Source of the DNA: Flavobacterium sp. LHD-80 | GTDB lineage: Bacteria; Bacteroidota; Bacteroidia; Flavobacteriales; Flavobacteriaceae | DNA: 64,000 nucleotides | Reading direction: 5' to 3' | NCBI RefSeq assembly: GCF_030929605.1 | Contig: NZ_JAVFVS010000004.1 | Coordinates: 496,001-560,000, forward strand | Shown: piece after piece, positions 53,591 through 62,783 of the stretch | Numbering within the stretch: the stretch's first letter is position 1 | Layout: every line of letters starts with the position of its first letter | Notes under the pieces: generated by a model | Told to the model about the DNA's origin: nothing | What the model saw: only the letters and a program-made list of their open reading frames with translations | The model's database searches: none | Program-made: the position numbers and the translations under genes

Positions 53591-55039
53591 TTAAAATTTA
53601 TAATTAATTCCTGTTTGCAATGATAAACTGTAAGGTTTTGCTTCGCCATTTTCTTTAAAAGTATTGAGGTAATACTTAAAGAGCGGATTTATATCTAAAC
53701 CTATTTTATCTGTTAATTTATAAGTAATTCCGATTCCTAGATCGTATGAAATATTCAGCCCAGAAATATTTTTTGCCTCGCCAACTTCCTGCATTGAAAC
53801 TTTTTCTGATTTTAAAAACAGCTGGTTTTTATCTAAAAATAAAAAACTGAACCCAGTGAAAGCATCGACTTCAAATTTGCTTTCATCTTTTTTTAGGGCA
53901 TAATTGAACTCCAGCGGAATTTCATAATAAGAAAGTTTTTGAAGCAACTCAACGTCATTAGAAGTGCCAAATGTCTCTTTTATATTCACTTCAGGTTTCA
54001 GATTAATGTTTTCAAAATCTGTAATTAAGTTTTGATCGAGCAGTGTTGTTGTTTTTAGATTTATTTTTGAAAATCCTGTTCTAAAACCAATTCGATCATA
54101 CATTGTTTTTACATATATGCCGTAATGAGACGTTATTGGGTGGCTTTTTGGCAAATTATCCATTGTTGGGCTAATCATAGATAAACCATTTAAAGAACCA
54201 GAAATTGCTGGACCGTAAAAAGCATGGATGCTAAAATCAGGACGATTTTCTTCAGGTTTTGTGTTGTAAACGGTTTTTTTGTATTCTCTCTTTGGAGCAG
54301 TTGTTTTTTTAATACTTAAACTGTCGATGTTTGCGATTGTATCTTTTTGTATCTGATCTGTTTTTAATGCAATTTTATTGTTTTTTAAAGTGTCTAAAAC
54401 TATTTTTTCTGGAGTATAATTTACTGGCCATTTCGTTTCTGTTTTTTTGTTTTGGCTCAAATGGTCAGGTTTCACTTTTTTGTTTAAAGTGTTTTTTGCT
54501 GTTTTATGTTTTGCCGAGGTTTTAGCATTTTTAGAAAGACTTGCTTTAAGTGGTTTCTTAGAAGCTCCCAATTTTATAGGTGCTGTTTTTATCTGCTGTT
54601 TTTTTACAACAACTTTGTATTTTTTCACCACTTCATATTCTTCATATTCGTCGGTAGTTGTAACTAATTTGCTCGATTCCTTGATCAGTTTAACACTTTT
54701 AGTTTTTGAAATTGTAGTGGTTTGATCTGGCTCTGTTTTTAATAAGATGGGTTTTTGATTTGCTTTTGAAGCATTAGTTTCTGTATTCGTTTTCTTTTTT
54801 GGCTGTATTTCTTGTGAAGACTTTTTTGGGGTTACTTCTTGAAGATTAGTATTGAAATAAAAAAGTGCTGAAAAAAATATAACAGCAATTAAACTCGGAA
54901 TTGCCCAAGTTAAAATTCGTTTATGTCTTTTTTGATTTAAATCTTTTTCAATTTTTGACCATGCAAAGTCGCTTGGATTTTTATCCAAGTCAGCCAGTTT
55001 GTTCTTAATTGCTTTTCCTATTTCAGTTCTATTTTCCAT
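53591..55039 (-). CDS. Predicted dual-membrane-spanning anti-sigma factor with outer-membrane barrel
   Basis: 482 residues. Residues 1-38 are a charged, helical cytoplasmic head (IGKAIKNKLADLDKNPSDF, then AWSKIEKDL), resembling the Pxx-W-xxIE head of Bacteroidota anti-sigma proteins. One inner-membrane helix follows at 42-62 (ILTWAIPSLIAVIFFSALFY). Residues 65-265 are a low-complexity, Lys/Thr-rich linker long enough to cross the periplasm. Residues 268-482 are a PorT-like eight-strand barrel (FSIHAFYGPAISGSL; YDRIGFRTGFSKIN; YSLSLQTGINYKF) ending in Phe. The start overlaps the ECF sigma gene by 11 bp. This layout matches the Dma proteins described in Bacteroides thetaiotaomicron; that this one binds the adjacent sigma factor is inferred. 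Confidence 0.72.
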   Translation of the reverse strand: MENRTEIGKAIKNKLADLDKNPSDFAWSKIEKDLNQKRHKRILTWAIPSLIAVIFFSALFYFNTNLQEVTPKKSSQEIQPKKKTNTETNASKANQKPILLKTEPDQTTTISKTKSVKLIKESSKLVTTTDEYEEYEVVKKYKVVVKKQQIKTAPIKLGASKKPLKASLSKNAKTSAKHKTAKNTLNKKVKPDHLSQNKKTETKWPVNYTPEKIVLDTLKNNKIALKTDQIQKDTIANIDSLSIKKTTAPKREYKKTVYNTKPEENRPDFSIHAFYGPAISGSLNGLSMISPTMDNLPKSHPITSHYGIYVKTMYDRIGFRTGFSKINLKTTTLLDQNLITDFENINLKPEVNIKETFGTSNDVELLQKLSYYEIPLEFNYALKKDESKFEVDAFTGFSFLFLDKNQLFLKSEKVSMQEVGEAKNISGLNISYDLGIGITYKLTDKIGLDINPLFKYYLNTFKENGEAKPYSLSLQTGINYKF

Positions 55040-55580
55040 TTTTTTGCTTCGAATAATAAAATGTACTTTTTGATGTAATCTTGTCTTTTAAAATCTGTTT
55101 TGCCCGATGTAAATTTGATTTTGAAGTGTTTTCAGAAATTGATAACATACTGGCGATTTCCTGATGCGAAAAATCATCTAGTTCATACAAGCTAAAAACC
55201 AACCGGTATTGATGTGGTAATTCTTGAATAAAAGATAATATCGTGTCAAGTGGCAGATTGATTTCGTTTTCATTTATGAAATCATCCTGAAAATATTCGT
55301 CTTTAATGGCTGTTAGGACATAAGATTGTTTGTAGCGTGTTATTGCTTTATTGATCGTGATTCGTTTGATCCAACCTTCAAAACTACCGTTTCCTTTGTA
55401 ATTTTTTATATTGGTAAATATTTCCACAAAAGAATCGTGAAGATTATCTTCAGCTTCAGCATCATTACTGCAATATTTTAGACTTAACACAAATAGAGTT
55501 TTTTTATATACATGATATAATTCTTCTTGTGCTTTTCGGTTTTGCTTTATGCAGCCCTTTATGAGTTGGTCTAAATTCAA
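55029..55580 (-). CDS. ECF-family RNA polymerase sigma factor
   Basis: 183 residues. Region 2 spans about 20-85 (LFVLSLKYCSNDAEAEDNLH; FEGWIKRITINKAITRYK). Region 4 spans about 115-170 (LPHQYRLVFSLYELDDFSHQ, then EIASMLSISENTSKSNLHRA), a typical sigma-70 region 4 type 2 helix-turn-helix. Regions 1 and 3 are absent, as in ECF sigma factors. It should direct RNA polymerase to a special promoter set when released by its anti-sigma partner, very likely the overlapping downstream gene. No match to the housekeeping promoter is visible upstream, which would fit self-regulation. Confidence 0.93.
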   Translation of the reverse strand: MNLDQLIKGCIKQNRKAQEELYHVYKKTLFVLSLKYCSNDAEAEDNLHDSFVEIFTNIKNYKGNGSFEGWIKRITINKAITRYKQSYVLTAIKDEYFQDDFINENEINLPLDTILSFIQELPHQYRLVFSLYELDDFSHQEIASMLSISENTSKSNLHRAKQILKDKITSKSTFYYSKQKNGK

Positions 55581-55672
55581 ATTTTATTTCAGGATATTTA
55601 TTGCTTTTTTATTCTCGGATTATGGTGTTTAATTAATAGTGTGAAAAAAATAAAAAGGTTGCGTCAAATAAT

Positions 55673-55713
55673 AAAAAAAAACCTCTATTTCAAGTTTTAG
55701 AAACAGAGGTTTG
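55673..55713 (-). terminator. Terminator after the MG-plug gene
   Basis: On the minus strand AAACCTCTGTTTC pairs with GAAATAGAGGTTT (one mismatch), followed by a run of U residues. It separates the TonB-receptor operon from the ECF sigma gene. Confidence 0.88.
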
Positions 55714-55739
55714 TTTGTGTTTGTATTATTTGAAATAAA

Positions 55740-57461
55740 TTAGTTGCTGGCTTCTTCTTTTATTTCTATAAAATCTTTGATAAAAACAGGTTTTCCATTA
55801 GCTGAAAATCCTTCAAGCGTAACTTCATAAGTTCCTGATACATCAGAGGCATAAAATTTAATATTTGAATTTGTTTTGCTCAAATCAATATTAGGTTGCC
55901 ATAAAAGCTGGTGTCTATAATCTGGAATTCTCACGCTTTTGCTGATTGCATAATCAGGATTAAAATAGTTTTTCTTAACCTGAGGTCTTAAAATTTCAGG
56001 TCTTATAATAAATTGACCTTTCAGTTTCGTGTCATAATCGCCATTTTTAGTGGTAAAAGAAACAATACCGTTAAAAGATTTTGAGCCATAATAATAGATT
56101 CCCCTTACCACATTTACCTTGTAAATGAGTTTAGGACTAAAAGCAAAAAACTCATTCAGGTTTTCGATAATCAAACCGTCAACAACAATTAAGGCTGGAA
56201 TTGAAGATTCATAATTTTCATCATAATCAAAAACATGAATGGCATATTCATTATTGTTTTTTCTATAATAAACACCTTTTAAAATCTCAGTAATTGTTTC
56301 TTCGATATTAGGAAATCTCGTAAAATCGTCCAGTTTGAATTCTTCAGATGAAGTGCCGAAAAATGGAGCAGGAACAGCAGGTGTTATTAAGCTGTCTTTT
56401 TTAACATCATAGTAGGCATTTTCAATTTGAGTTGAAATTAATCGGTCTGTGATATTCTTTTGGAAATCTGAATTGAATTGAACTATTGGAAAAGTTAAAT
56501 TAGAAAGATCTAAATCCTTTTGTTTGTCAATTTCAATTACATAATCTTCTTTGCCACTTTCAAGAACTTGTACAATAATATTTGAATTTGGATTTTCCTT
56601 TTCTAAAATAAAAAGAAATCTTCCCTGATCATCAGTTTTAGCAAGTTGTAATTCAGAGTTTTTTCCAACAATCGAAAGCGCCACTTTTTTGTTTTTAATA
56701 TCTGCAGTAGTTGAAGATATTTTTCCTGTTATGATTTCACCTCTTAGTTCTGGAAGTATCACTTGACTAGTTGTAATTTCACTTGAAACACTTTTTTCTG
56801 CGCTGTTGAAGGTTGTTTTGTTTTGAGATATAAAACCATCTGTTTTTCTCACTGAGACTGTATAATTTCCTTGAGCAAACTCATCAGAATTTGTTTTAAT
56901 GCCAAATTCAACCAGATCTCTACTATTGTATGATTTGCTTTTTAAATCAAATGAAATATTGCTATTGCTTACTGTTTCAGATGGAACTGCATTGTAAGAA
57001 ACGGTACTGTTGCTTGGGTTTTCTTTATATGGATTTATAATATAAAGATTAAGCGAAAAGTATTCAGGTGCATTTTTATTCAGCATCCAGCTGGTATATC
57101 CAACTAATTTATAGCTGCCGCTTTCTAGAGTAGTCGGCAGGAAAAAGTCTCCACTTCCAGTTCCTTTCTCTAGAAAAATTTTATGAGTAAAAACGGCTTT
57201 TTTGCTATTGTCAATTAGTTGTACGTATGCAATTTTGCTGAAAATAGAAGCTTTATTCGCTGCCTTGTCGATGCAAAATACTTTGTAAAGCAATTTTTCA
57301 CCTGTAAGAAATGAGTTGGCATTTGTACTTAGATAAATTGACTCATTTATTTTTTTGTCAACCTCATTTAGTTCGCTTACAGAATTGTTCTTTTGAGCAA
57401 AAGTGATTTGCTGAGCGCTAAAAGTTAACGCTATGAATAATATGTATTTTAGTCTATCCAA
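55740..57461 (-). CDS. Secreted MG-domain protein with a TonB-plug-like C-terminal domain
   Basis: About 573 residues from a TTG at 57461, which gives the signal peptide LDRLKYILFIALTFSAQQIT and a 13-bp overlap with the upstream gene. An ATG at 57506 would add 15 basic residues. Residues about 35-150 resemble a macroglobulin MG2-like domain (YLSTNANSFLTGEKLLYKVF; SGSYKLVGYTSWMLNKN). Further beta domains run to 330, including a carboxypeptidase-like unit (ELRGEIITGKISSTTADIKN). Residues about 440-510 look like an isolated plug domain (PALIVVDGLIIENLNEF; VNVVRGIYYYGSKSFNGIVS) without a barrel. Probably acts in the periplasm or outer membrane with the TonB receptor two genes upstream. Function unknown. 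Confidence 0.72.
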   Translation of the reverse strand: MDRLKYILFIALTFSAQQITFAQKNNSVSELNEVDKKINESIYLSTNANSFLTGEKLLYKVFCIDKAANKASIFSKIAYVQLIDNSKKAVFTHKIFLEKGTGSGDFFLPTTLESGSYKLVGYTSWMLNKNAPEYFSLNLYIINPYKENPSNSTVSYNAVPSETVSNSNISFDLKSKSYNSRDLVEFGIKTNSDEFAQGNYTVSVRKTDGFISQNKTTFNSAEKSVSSEITTSQVILPELRGEIITGKISSTTADIKNKKVALSIVGKNSELQLAKTDDQGRFLFILEKENPNSNIIVQVLESGKEDYVIEIDKQKDLDLSNLTFPIVQFNSDFQKNITDRLISTQIENAYYDVKKDSLITPAVPAPFFGTSSEEFKLDDFTRFPNIEETITEILKGVYYRKNNNEYAIHVFDYDENYESSIPALIVVDGLIIENLNEFFAFSPKLIYKVNVVRGIYYYGSKSFNGIVSFTTKNGDYDTKLKGQFIIRPEILRPQVKKNYFNPDYAISKSVRIPDYRHQLLWQPNIDLSKTNSNIKFYASDVSGTYEVTLEGFSANGKPVFIKDFIEIKEEASN

Positions 57462-58687
57462 AATGGTGGTTTTACGTTTGATGAAAAAGAAGTGCAGTCG
57501 CCGCATTCAATAGGGTATAAAATGTAGTCAGTTGGCTCTTCGGTTGGAAAATAAACTTTAAGGCCACTTGAAAGCAGATTTAAAATTAGTTCGCCTTGAC
57601 ATCTAAAATCTGGATTTTTGTTAAAACAATAATTAAAAATATATTGTTTAGTCTGATCATCCGGTATTGGTGCAGGGCAGATGTAAGGATATTTCGGAGA
57701 AGGTTCACCATTCAATAAATCAGTGAAGCTAAAAAATAGTCTTTTTTCAGAATAAGAAGATACATCAAAATAGCCAATCACTTTTTCTCCTGGATTATCT
57801 ACTGATTTTATATTGCCGTAGAAAAAACCAGGCTGTGTTTGAGATAAAATGCTTCCTGAATTTGATATCTCTTTTAGTGTTTCAGAAAATGTATGAGCCG
57901 CAAGACTCTGAACATACTGTTTTACTAAGATGCTGTATCTATTGCTAATAATATAGTCAGTGCTGGCAATAAATCGAACAGGGAAGTTGGTTACTCTATC
58001 TTCAGATAAATCATTTGTGCTGGTTAAAAGCAATTCATTTGAGCTTTTGTTAGAGTAGCAAGTTCTCACATCTTCAGTTCTATCTTCAAAAACAACCTGT
58101 CCTGGTGGATAAGAACCCGCCGGAAAAAAAACAGGAACTGCTTTTTTAGGATAATATTTAGGAGCTACAACTTTATAGGTTTCATCATATTCATATCTAT
58201 AATAATGAGAGCTATTTGTTGGATCATAGCTATTTACTGTGATTTCAACTCCAAGTTGGTTGTCTTTGGTTACTTTAGTAGCAGCAAGACTTTCTATTTC
58301 AGTTTGGTGTGGCAATGTTTCGTTGTTTGAAATATAAGTTCTGCCATCTTTAGTTTTTACATGTAGCTGATATTGTCTGTCTGCTGATGCCTGAAAAGGA
58401 GTTACAGAAGTATAGTTATCAGTATTTTGTTTAAAATCATATTTATTACCTTGATTATCAGTTACAAAAACAACAGCGCCTGTTTCAAAAGTTGGGCTTT
58501 TGTCATCAAGCTTATATGATCTTGTAAGTTTAACTGACTGCGTTTTATTTTGATTGGTAATGGTAGATTCAATTACAATGATATCTTCGAATCCGCTGCT
58601 TGATTGATAGGTATAAGGTGTTGTACAGCCAAATACCGCAAAGAATAGTATTGTTATTAGAAATCTAATTAAAAAGATTTTTTTCAT
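57449..58687 (-). CDS. DUF4249-family lipoprotein
   Basis: 412 residues. Lipoprotein signal to Cys21 (LFFAVFGC) then TTPYTYQ. The N-terminal pattern IVIESTITNQNKTQSVKLTR with GAVVFVTDNQGNKYDF, the QLHVKTKDGRTYIS strand and the later VIGYFDVSSYSEKRLFF stretch fit DUF4249, a Bacteroidota family encoded beside TonB receptors. Two or more Cys residues near the C-terminus (PIECGDCTSF) could pair. It may serve as a surface or periplasmic partner for the receptor, analogous in position to SusD. 5 bp after the receptor gene. Confidence 0.82.
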   Translation of the reverse strand: MKKIFLIRFLITILFFAVFGCTTPYTYQSSSGFEDIIVIESTITNQNKTQSVKLTRSYKLDDKSPTFETGAVVFVTDNQGNKYDFKQNTDNYTSVTPFQASADRQYQLHVKTKDGRTYISNNETLPHQTEIESLAATKVTKDNQLGVEITVNSYDPTNSSHYYRYEYDETYKVVAPKYYPKKAVPVFFPAGSYPPGQVVFEDRTEDVRTCYSNKSSNELLLTSTNDLSEDRVTNFPVRFIASTDYIISNRYSILVKQYVQSLAAHTFSETLKEISNSGSILSQTQPGFFYGNIKSVDNPGEKVIGYFDVSSYSEKRLFFSFTDLLNGEPSPKYPYICPAPIPDDQTKQYIFNYCFNKNPDFRCQGELILNLLSSGLKVYFPTEEPTDYILYPIECGDCTSFSSNVKPPFWID

Positions 58688-58692
58688 AACGG

Positions 58693-61428
58693 TTAAAATT
58701 TAAAATTATAAGTAACAGTTGGTATTGGAACTGCGAAAATTGATGTTTGATAAGCTTTTACTTGTCCTTCTTTAGTAACAAAGAAGATCGAATAAGGATT
58801 GTTTCTTCCTAATACATTATAGATCGATATATTCCAGAAGCTATGCGCTAATTTTTTGATCTTGTGATTTCCTTCAATGTTTAATCCTATATCCAATCGG
58901 TAATAATCAGGTATTCTAAACTTATTTCGGTCACTGTATAAAGTATATTCTGCGCCGTTATAATTATATTTTCCAATAGGGTAGGTAATTGGTCTTCCTG
59001 TTTGGTATACAAAATTAGAAGAAAAACTGTAACGATGCGTGAATTTATAATTCATAACGATGCTGAAATCGTGTGGCTTGTCAAAATTGCTCGGGAAATA
59101 ATCACCGTTGTTTACTTTTTCATCATTAAACTGGCTGTCTAATTTTATAAATGATCTTGAATATGTGTAGCCAATCCATCCGTTAAGACGTCCAATTGAT
59201 TTTCTCAACAAAAATTCGATACCGTAAGCTTTTCCGTCTCCTTGAAGCAATTCGGTTTCTAAGTTTTGATTTAAAAGAATCTGCGATCCAACTTTGTAAT
59301 CTAAAATGTTTTTAGAAGTTTTGTAATACCCCTCAACACTTAATTCAAGATCGTTGTATTCTAATTTTTTGAAAATACCCAATGAATATTGTAAGCCGCT
59401 TTCTGGTTTTACATTCAAATCAGATAATTTCCAAGTATCAGTTGGCGATTGTGTTGTGTTGTTTGTAAGCAAGTGAATATACTGATAGTTTTTATCGAAA
59501 CCAGCTTTTACAAAAAGACTTTCGTTAAAAATATAACGCAGACCAACTCTTGGTTCAAAACCTCCATTTTTAGTAATGACGTCATTATTTCCGTATGTTT
59601 TTTGCTCAATTACTGTGTTTGGAGTTTTTGGTACGCCGTCCGCATAAACATTTTGTGTTGATGGGCCGAGCGCCATATAATAAGAATAACGTGCTCCAAC
59701 ATCTAACAAAAGTTTTTCGGAAATCTGAAATTTATCAGAGAGAAATGCCGCCGATTCGAGTCCCTTTTCATTTTCTATTGTAATTGGTGTTACTATTGAG
59801 TTTTCTCCATTTGGCGATAATTCTCCCGGATTTACTTTGTATAATTTAGTAGCTACTCCATAAGTAAGCTTGTGCTTGCTGGTAAGTTCGCTAGTGAATT
59901 TTAAACTCGCCTGACTCTCGTTTATTTTATATTTAAGCAAGAAAGATTCAGGATTAACAGATTGATAATTTATGCTGTATTTGTATTCACTATTTGTAAC
60001 GTTGAATTCGCTGTTGTTTTTTTCATTGAATGCATGTTTCCATTTCAATGAAATTAATCGGTTGCTGTACTGGAATAATGAATCTGGAGTTAAGCTGTAC
60101 TTGTCTCTACTGTAATATCCAGTTCCTTCAACGCTGTTATTTTTATTGATTTTGTGATTGTATTTAGCAAATAAATCATAAAAAGAAGCTTGACTGTTTT
60201 TTAGTCGATCATCATCTAATGTTTTTAAAATCCAATCGGAGTACGTTGCTCTTCCGCCAACTAATAAACTAGCTTTATCTTTTACAACAGGAACCGATAA
60301 AGTAAGGTTGCTTGTTACAGGTCCAATTCCTCCTTCTCCAGAAATTTTTTCAGTATTTCCGTTTTTAGAAACAATGTCAAAAACAGATGATAAACGTCCT
60401 CCATATTCAGAAGGAATACCGCCTTTGTAAATGTCTACTTTGTTGATTGTATAAGGATTAATTGAAGAGAAAAAGCCAAAAAGATGCGTAGGATTGTAAA
60501 TTGTTGCATTATCTAATAATACTAAATTTTGATCTTCTTTTCCTCCTCTGACATTGAATCCAGAAGATCCTTCACCTGCAGTTTTAATTCCAGGAATCGT
60601 TAAAGCCACTTTCAAAATATCTCTTTCTCCAAGAACCAACGGGATGTTTTTTACACCTTCGGCTTCAATAGTGGTTACTCCAGTAATGGCAGTTCGAATG
60701 TTTTGAGTGTCTTTTCCTTTTACTAAAACTTCATCAAGCTGATTGATTTTTTCAACAATAGTAAAATCTAAAGTACCGTTGCTGTAAATCATTATTTTTC
60801 TAGCAGTGCTATTGTAAAATAATGATTCAACTTCGATTGTACTTAATCCGGTTGGAAGTTTAAAACTGTAAAATCCTTCGGCGTTGGTAGTCGAAATAAT
60901 GGCAGTGTTTTTTACTTTCACATTAATATCTGCCAATGGTTTTCCATCTTTCAAATCAGTAATATGGCCAGATAAAGTATATAAATCTACATCTGTATCG
61001 GTAGCTTCTTTACCAATTAATGCAATAGGAGCCGTTGTACCTGATTTGTCTTTTTTAACCGAGTCATATTGCTGGAAAAAGACAGGTGCATTAGCATTTT
61101 TTTTGTTTTGAAGCTTATCGTAAATAATGCTATTTTTTGTTAGTATGATTTTATTTTTATTAATGTAAAAATTAAGCTCAGTATCTTCTAGCACCTTAGA
61201 CAAAACTTCTTCAATAGTTTTGTTAGCATAATCTCCAGAGATCAAGACATTTTTATCAAACCAATTTTCTTGGAAATAAAATTTATAAGAAGTCGAAGCC
61301 TCGATTTTTTCTAAGGCAGCGATTCTGTTTATGTTATTAAAAGTAATGTTTATTGTATTTTTTTCGCCTTGTGAATGCAGTATCTGATTAAAACCGAAAA
61401 ATAATAAAAGGATAGTAAATATTCTCAT
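58693..61428 (-). CDS. TonB-dependent receptor with STN domain
   Basis: 911 residues. Signal peptide 1-19 (NQILHSQG). STN (secretin/TonB short) domain about 22-95 (ISGDYANKTIEEVLSKVLED). Carboxypeptidase-like domain about 150-235 (LSGHITDLKDGKPLADINVK). Plug about 245-350 (LVLGERDILKVALTIPGIKT; GFNVRGGKEDQNLVLLDNAT). The barrel follows, ending TVTYNFKF. STN domains usually signal to FecR-type anti-sigma factors, but no FecR gene is in the window; the nearest regulator is the ECF sigma pair downstream. Substrate unknown. Forms an operon with the secreted protein upstream and the DUF4249 and MG-plug genes downstream. Confidence 0.92.
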   Translation of the reverse strand: MRIFTILLLFFGFNQILHSQGEKNTINITFNNINRIAALEKIEASTSYKFYFQENWFDKNVLISGDYANKTIEEVLSKVLEDTELNFYINKNKIILTKNSIIYDKLQNKKNANAPVFFQQYDSVKKDKSGTTAPIALIGKEATDTDVDLYTLSGHITDLKDGKPLADINVKVKNTAIISTTNAEGFYSFKLPTGLSTIEVESLFYNSTARKIMIYSNGTLDFTIVEKINQLDEVLVKGKDTQNIRTAITGVTTIEAEGVKNIPLVLGERDILKVALTIPGIKTAGEGSSGFNVRGGKEDQNLVLLDNATIYNPTHLFGFFSSINPYTINKVDIYKGGIPSEYGGRLSSVFDIVSKNGNTEKISGEGGIGPVTSNLTLSVPVVKDKASLLVGGRATYSDWILKTLDDDRLKNSQASFYDLFAKYNHKINKNNSVEGTGYYSRDKYSLTPDSLFQYSNRLISLKWKHAFNEKNNSEFNVTNSEYKYSINYQSVNPESFLLKYKINESQASLKFTSELTSKHKLTYGVATKLYKVNPGELSPNGENSIVTPITIENEKGLESAAFLSDKFQISEKLLLDVGARYSYYMALGPSTQNVYADGVPKTPNTVIEQKTYGNNDVITKNGGFEPRVGLRYIFNESLFVKAGFDKNYQYIHLLTNNTTQSPTDTWKLSDLNVKPESGLQYSLGIFKKLEYNDLELSVEGYYKTSKNILDYKVGSQILLNQNLETELLQGDGKAYGIEFLLRKSIGRLNGWIGYTYSRSFIKLDSQFNDEKVNNGDYFPSNFDKPHDFSIVMNYKFTHRYSFSSNFVYQTGRPITYPIGKYNYNGAEYTLYSDRNKFRIPDYYRLDIGLNIEGNHKIKKLAHSFWNISIYNVLGRNNPYSIFFVTKEGQVKAYQTSIFAVPIPTVTYNFKF

Positions 61429-61447
61429 TTGTATGTTTCTTCAGGTT

Positions 61448-62167
61448 TTAATTATTGATAAATTTTATTAAATTTTTCATGAATAATGATGTGTTTTCCT
61501 TTCTGAGGTTGCGGTTCATGAGATAGAAATCATTTATTTTTCTTTTGCTTTCAGGAAATAATGCGATAATTGCTTTTTTGTCATTGATTAAATTGAATTT
61601 ATTTTCTTTCCACAAAATAAACTCATATCGAGGAGTATATTCAATTAGATTGAACTCTTCCTTGATGTTTTTCTTTTTCTCCTTGTAATATTTAATGTAA
61701 AAGATTTGATTGCTGTTGATTGCAATTTCTTCGTAGTAACCTCCTTTAAAAGCAGTGTTATTCAACTCTTTTAGATTCACAAAAGTTTCATTGCCAATTT
61801 TAAAATTAGAAACGTTTGATTTGATGAGATTTATTTTGGTATTGTTTTGTTCATCATAAGGACGAAGAACAAGTTCATCAGCGTAGATGTCGTATTTTAA
61901 ATATAAATCAAAATAATTTTGAGAATTGTATCTAACGCTTCCTTTTCTGAATTCATCAGGGCCATAGTAGCGATGTTGGTTTTCGACGGTTTTGTCAAAG
62001 TTAAGATGAGCACGTCCATTTTTAATATCTAACGATTCGATGCCTGTATTTTTATCAAACCAGTTGAAGGTTTCGATTTCTTTGACGCTTTGACTGTGTA
62101 TGGAATAAATGTTTAATAATAATCCAAATAAACTTAGGAATATTACCTTCTTTTGGGAATTTTTCAA
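61448..62167 (-). CDS. Secreted protein of unknown function heading the TonB-receptor operon
   Basis: 239 residues. Signal peptide 1-25 (FGLLLNIYSIHSQS). The mature part is beta-rich and charged (SLDIKNGRAHLNFDKTVENQ; YDIYADELVLRPYDEQN; ILWKENKFNLINDKKAIIAL), with no family recognised. Bacteroidota have secreted proteins of this size that begin with a beta meander near outer-membrane receptors, but I cannot name one. 19 bp upstream of the receptor gene, so likely its operon partner. A TACTTTTG element about 40 bp upstream (62212-62205) may be its -7 box. Confidence 0.7.
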   Translation of the reverse strand: MKNSQKKVIFLSLFGLLLNIYSIHSQSVKEIETFNWFDKNTGIESLDIKNGRAHLNFDKTVENQHRYYGPDEFRKGSVRYNSQNYFDLYLKYDIYADELVLRPYDEQNNTKINLIKSNVSNFKIGNETFVNLKELNNTAFKGGYYEEIAINSNQIFYIKYYKEKKKNIKEEFNLIEYTPRYEFILWKENKFNLINDKKAIIALFPESKRKINDFYLMNRNLRKENTSLFMKNLIKFINN

Positions 62168-62280
62168 AGGATTGGTGGATTTTTGATTTTGTTTCGGTTG
62201 AATTCAAAAGTATTAAAAAAAAGTTATAAATAACACGAACAACTGTTAAAATGTAATAAAATATTCACTTTTTAACGTAA

Positions 62281-62318
62281 AAAACACCTTGGTTTAGCAG
62301 TAAACCAAAGTGTTTTTA
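62281..62318 (-). terminator. Terminator after the 83-residue membrane protein gene
   Basis: AAAACACCTTGGTTTA and TAAACCAAAGTGTTTT form a 16-bp stem with one mismatch and a 4-base loop, with A/T runs on both sides. It serves the minus-strand gene at 62342. Confidence 0.88.
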
Positions 62319-62341
62319 AAAAAAGGGGGCAAAACTTATTA

Positions 62342-62593
62342 TTATTTTAAACTATCATCTGGTGAATCCAGAATTTCATCAAATATTTTTTTGAGTGATT
62401 TTAGATAGATCGGGAAGGCTATTAGCAACAGGATATATTCTTTTCTAAGAACAGTAACATCATCCAGGATTATATATAAACTGGGAATTAATATCGCCAG
62501 TGATGCGAGAGCGCCAATCCATGGATTTGATATTAATTGTTTTAAAAGAGATAAGGTTTTCATTTCTGGTCTATTGGTTAGCTCGATTTTCAT
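62342..62593 (-). CDS. Small two-helix membrane protein
   Basis: 83 residues: hydrophobic segments at about 27-46 (LASLAILIPSLYIILDD) and 53-66 (YILLLIAFPIYLKS), with an acidic tail (FDEILDSPDDSLK). No family recognised. A terminator downstream and a TACTTTTG -7-like element at 62628-62621 upstream support an independent, expressed gene. Confidence 0.65.
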   Translation of the reverse strand: MKIELTNRPEMKTLSLLKQLISNPWIGALASLAILIPSLYIILDDVTVLRKEYILLLIAFPIYLKSLKKIFDEILDSPDDSLK

Positions 62594-62731
62594 TTAAAAC
62601 TGTTTTGTTAATTTGTTTAGCAAAAGTAATTTCGATTTTGCTCGATTTTTTTGAAAATGTCATGAAGGCGGTTTTTATTGTCATGAAATCCTGAAAAATC
62701 CATTTATGAACTATAATAAGCATATAGAAAT

Positions 62732-62762
62732 AAAAAAAATCCTCTTTAAAAAGAGGATTTTG
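62732..62762 (-). terminator. Terminator after the LytTR response regulator
   Basis: AAAATCCTCTTT and AAAGAGGATTTT form a 12-bp stem with a very short loop, followed on the minus strand by a U-rich run. Confidence 0.9.
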
Positions 62763-62783
62763 AAATGTTTGTCGCGATTTGTA

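Noticed and set aside
54331..54725. Overlapping plus-strand frames rich in Phe and Leu
   Set aside because: Antisense shadows of the Lys-rich linker of the dual-membrane protein.
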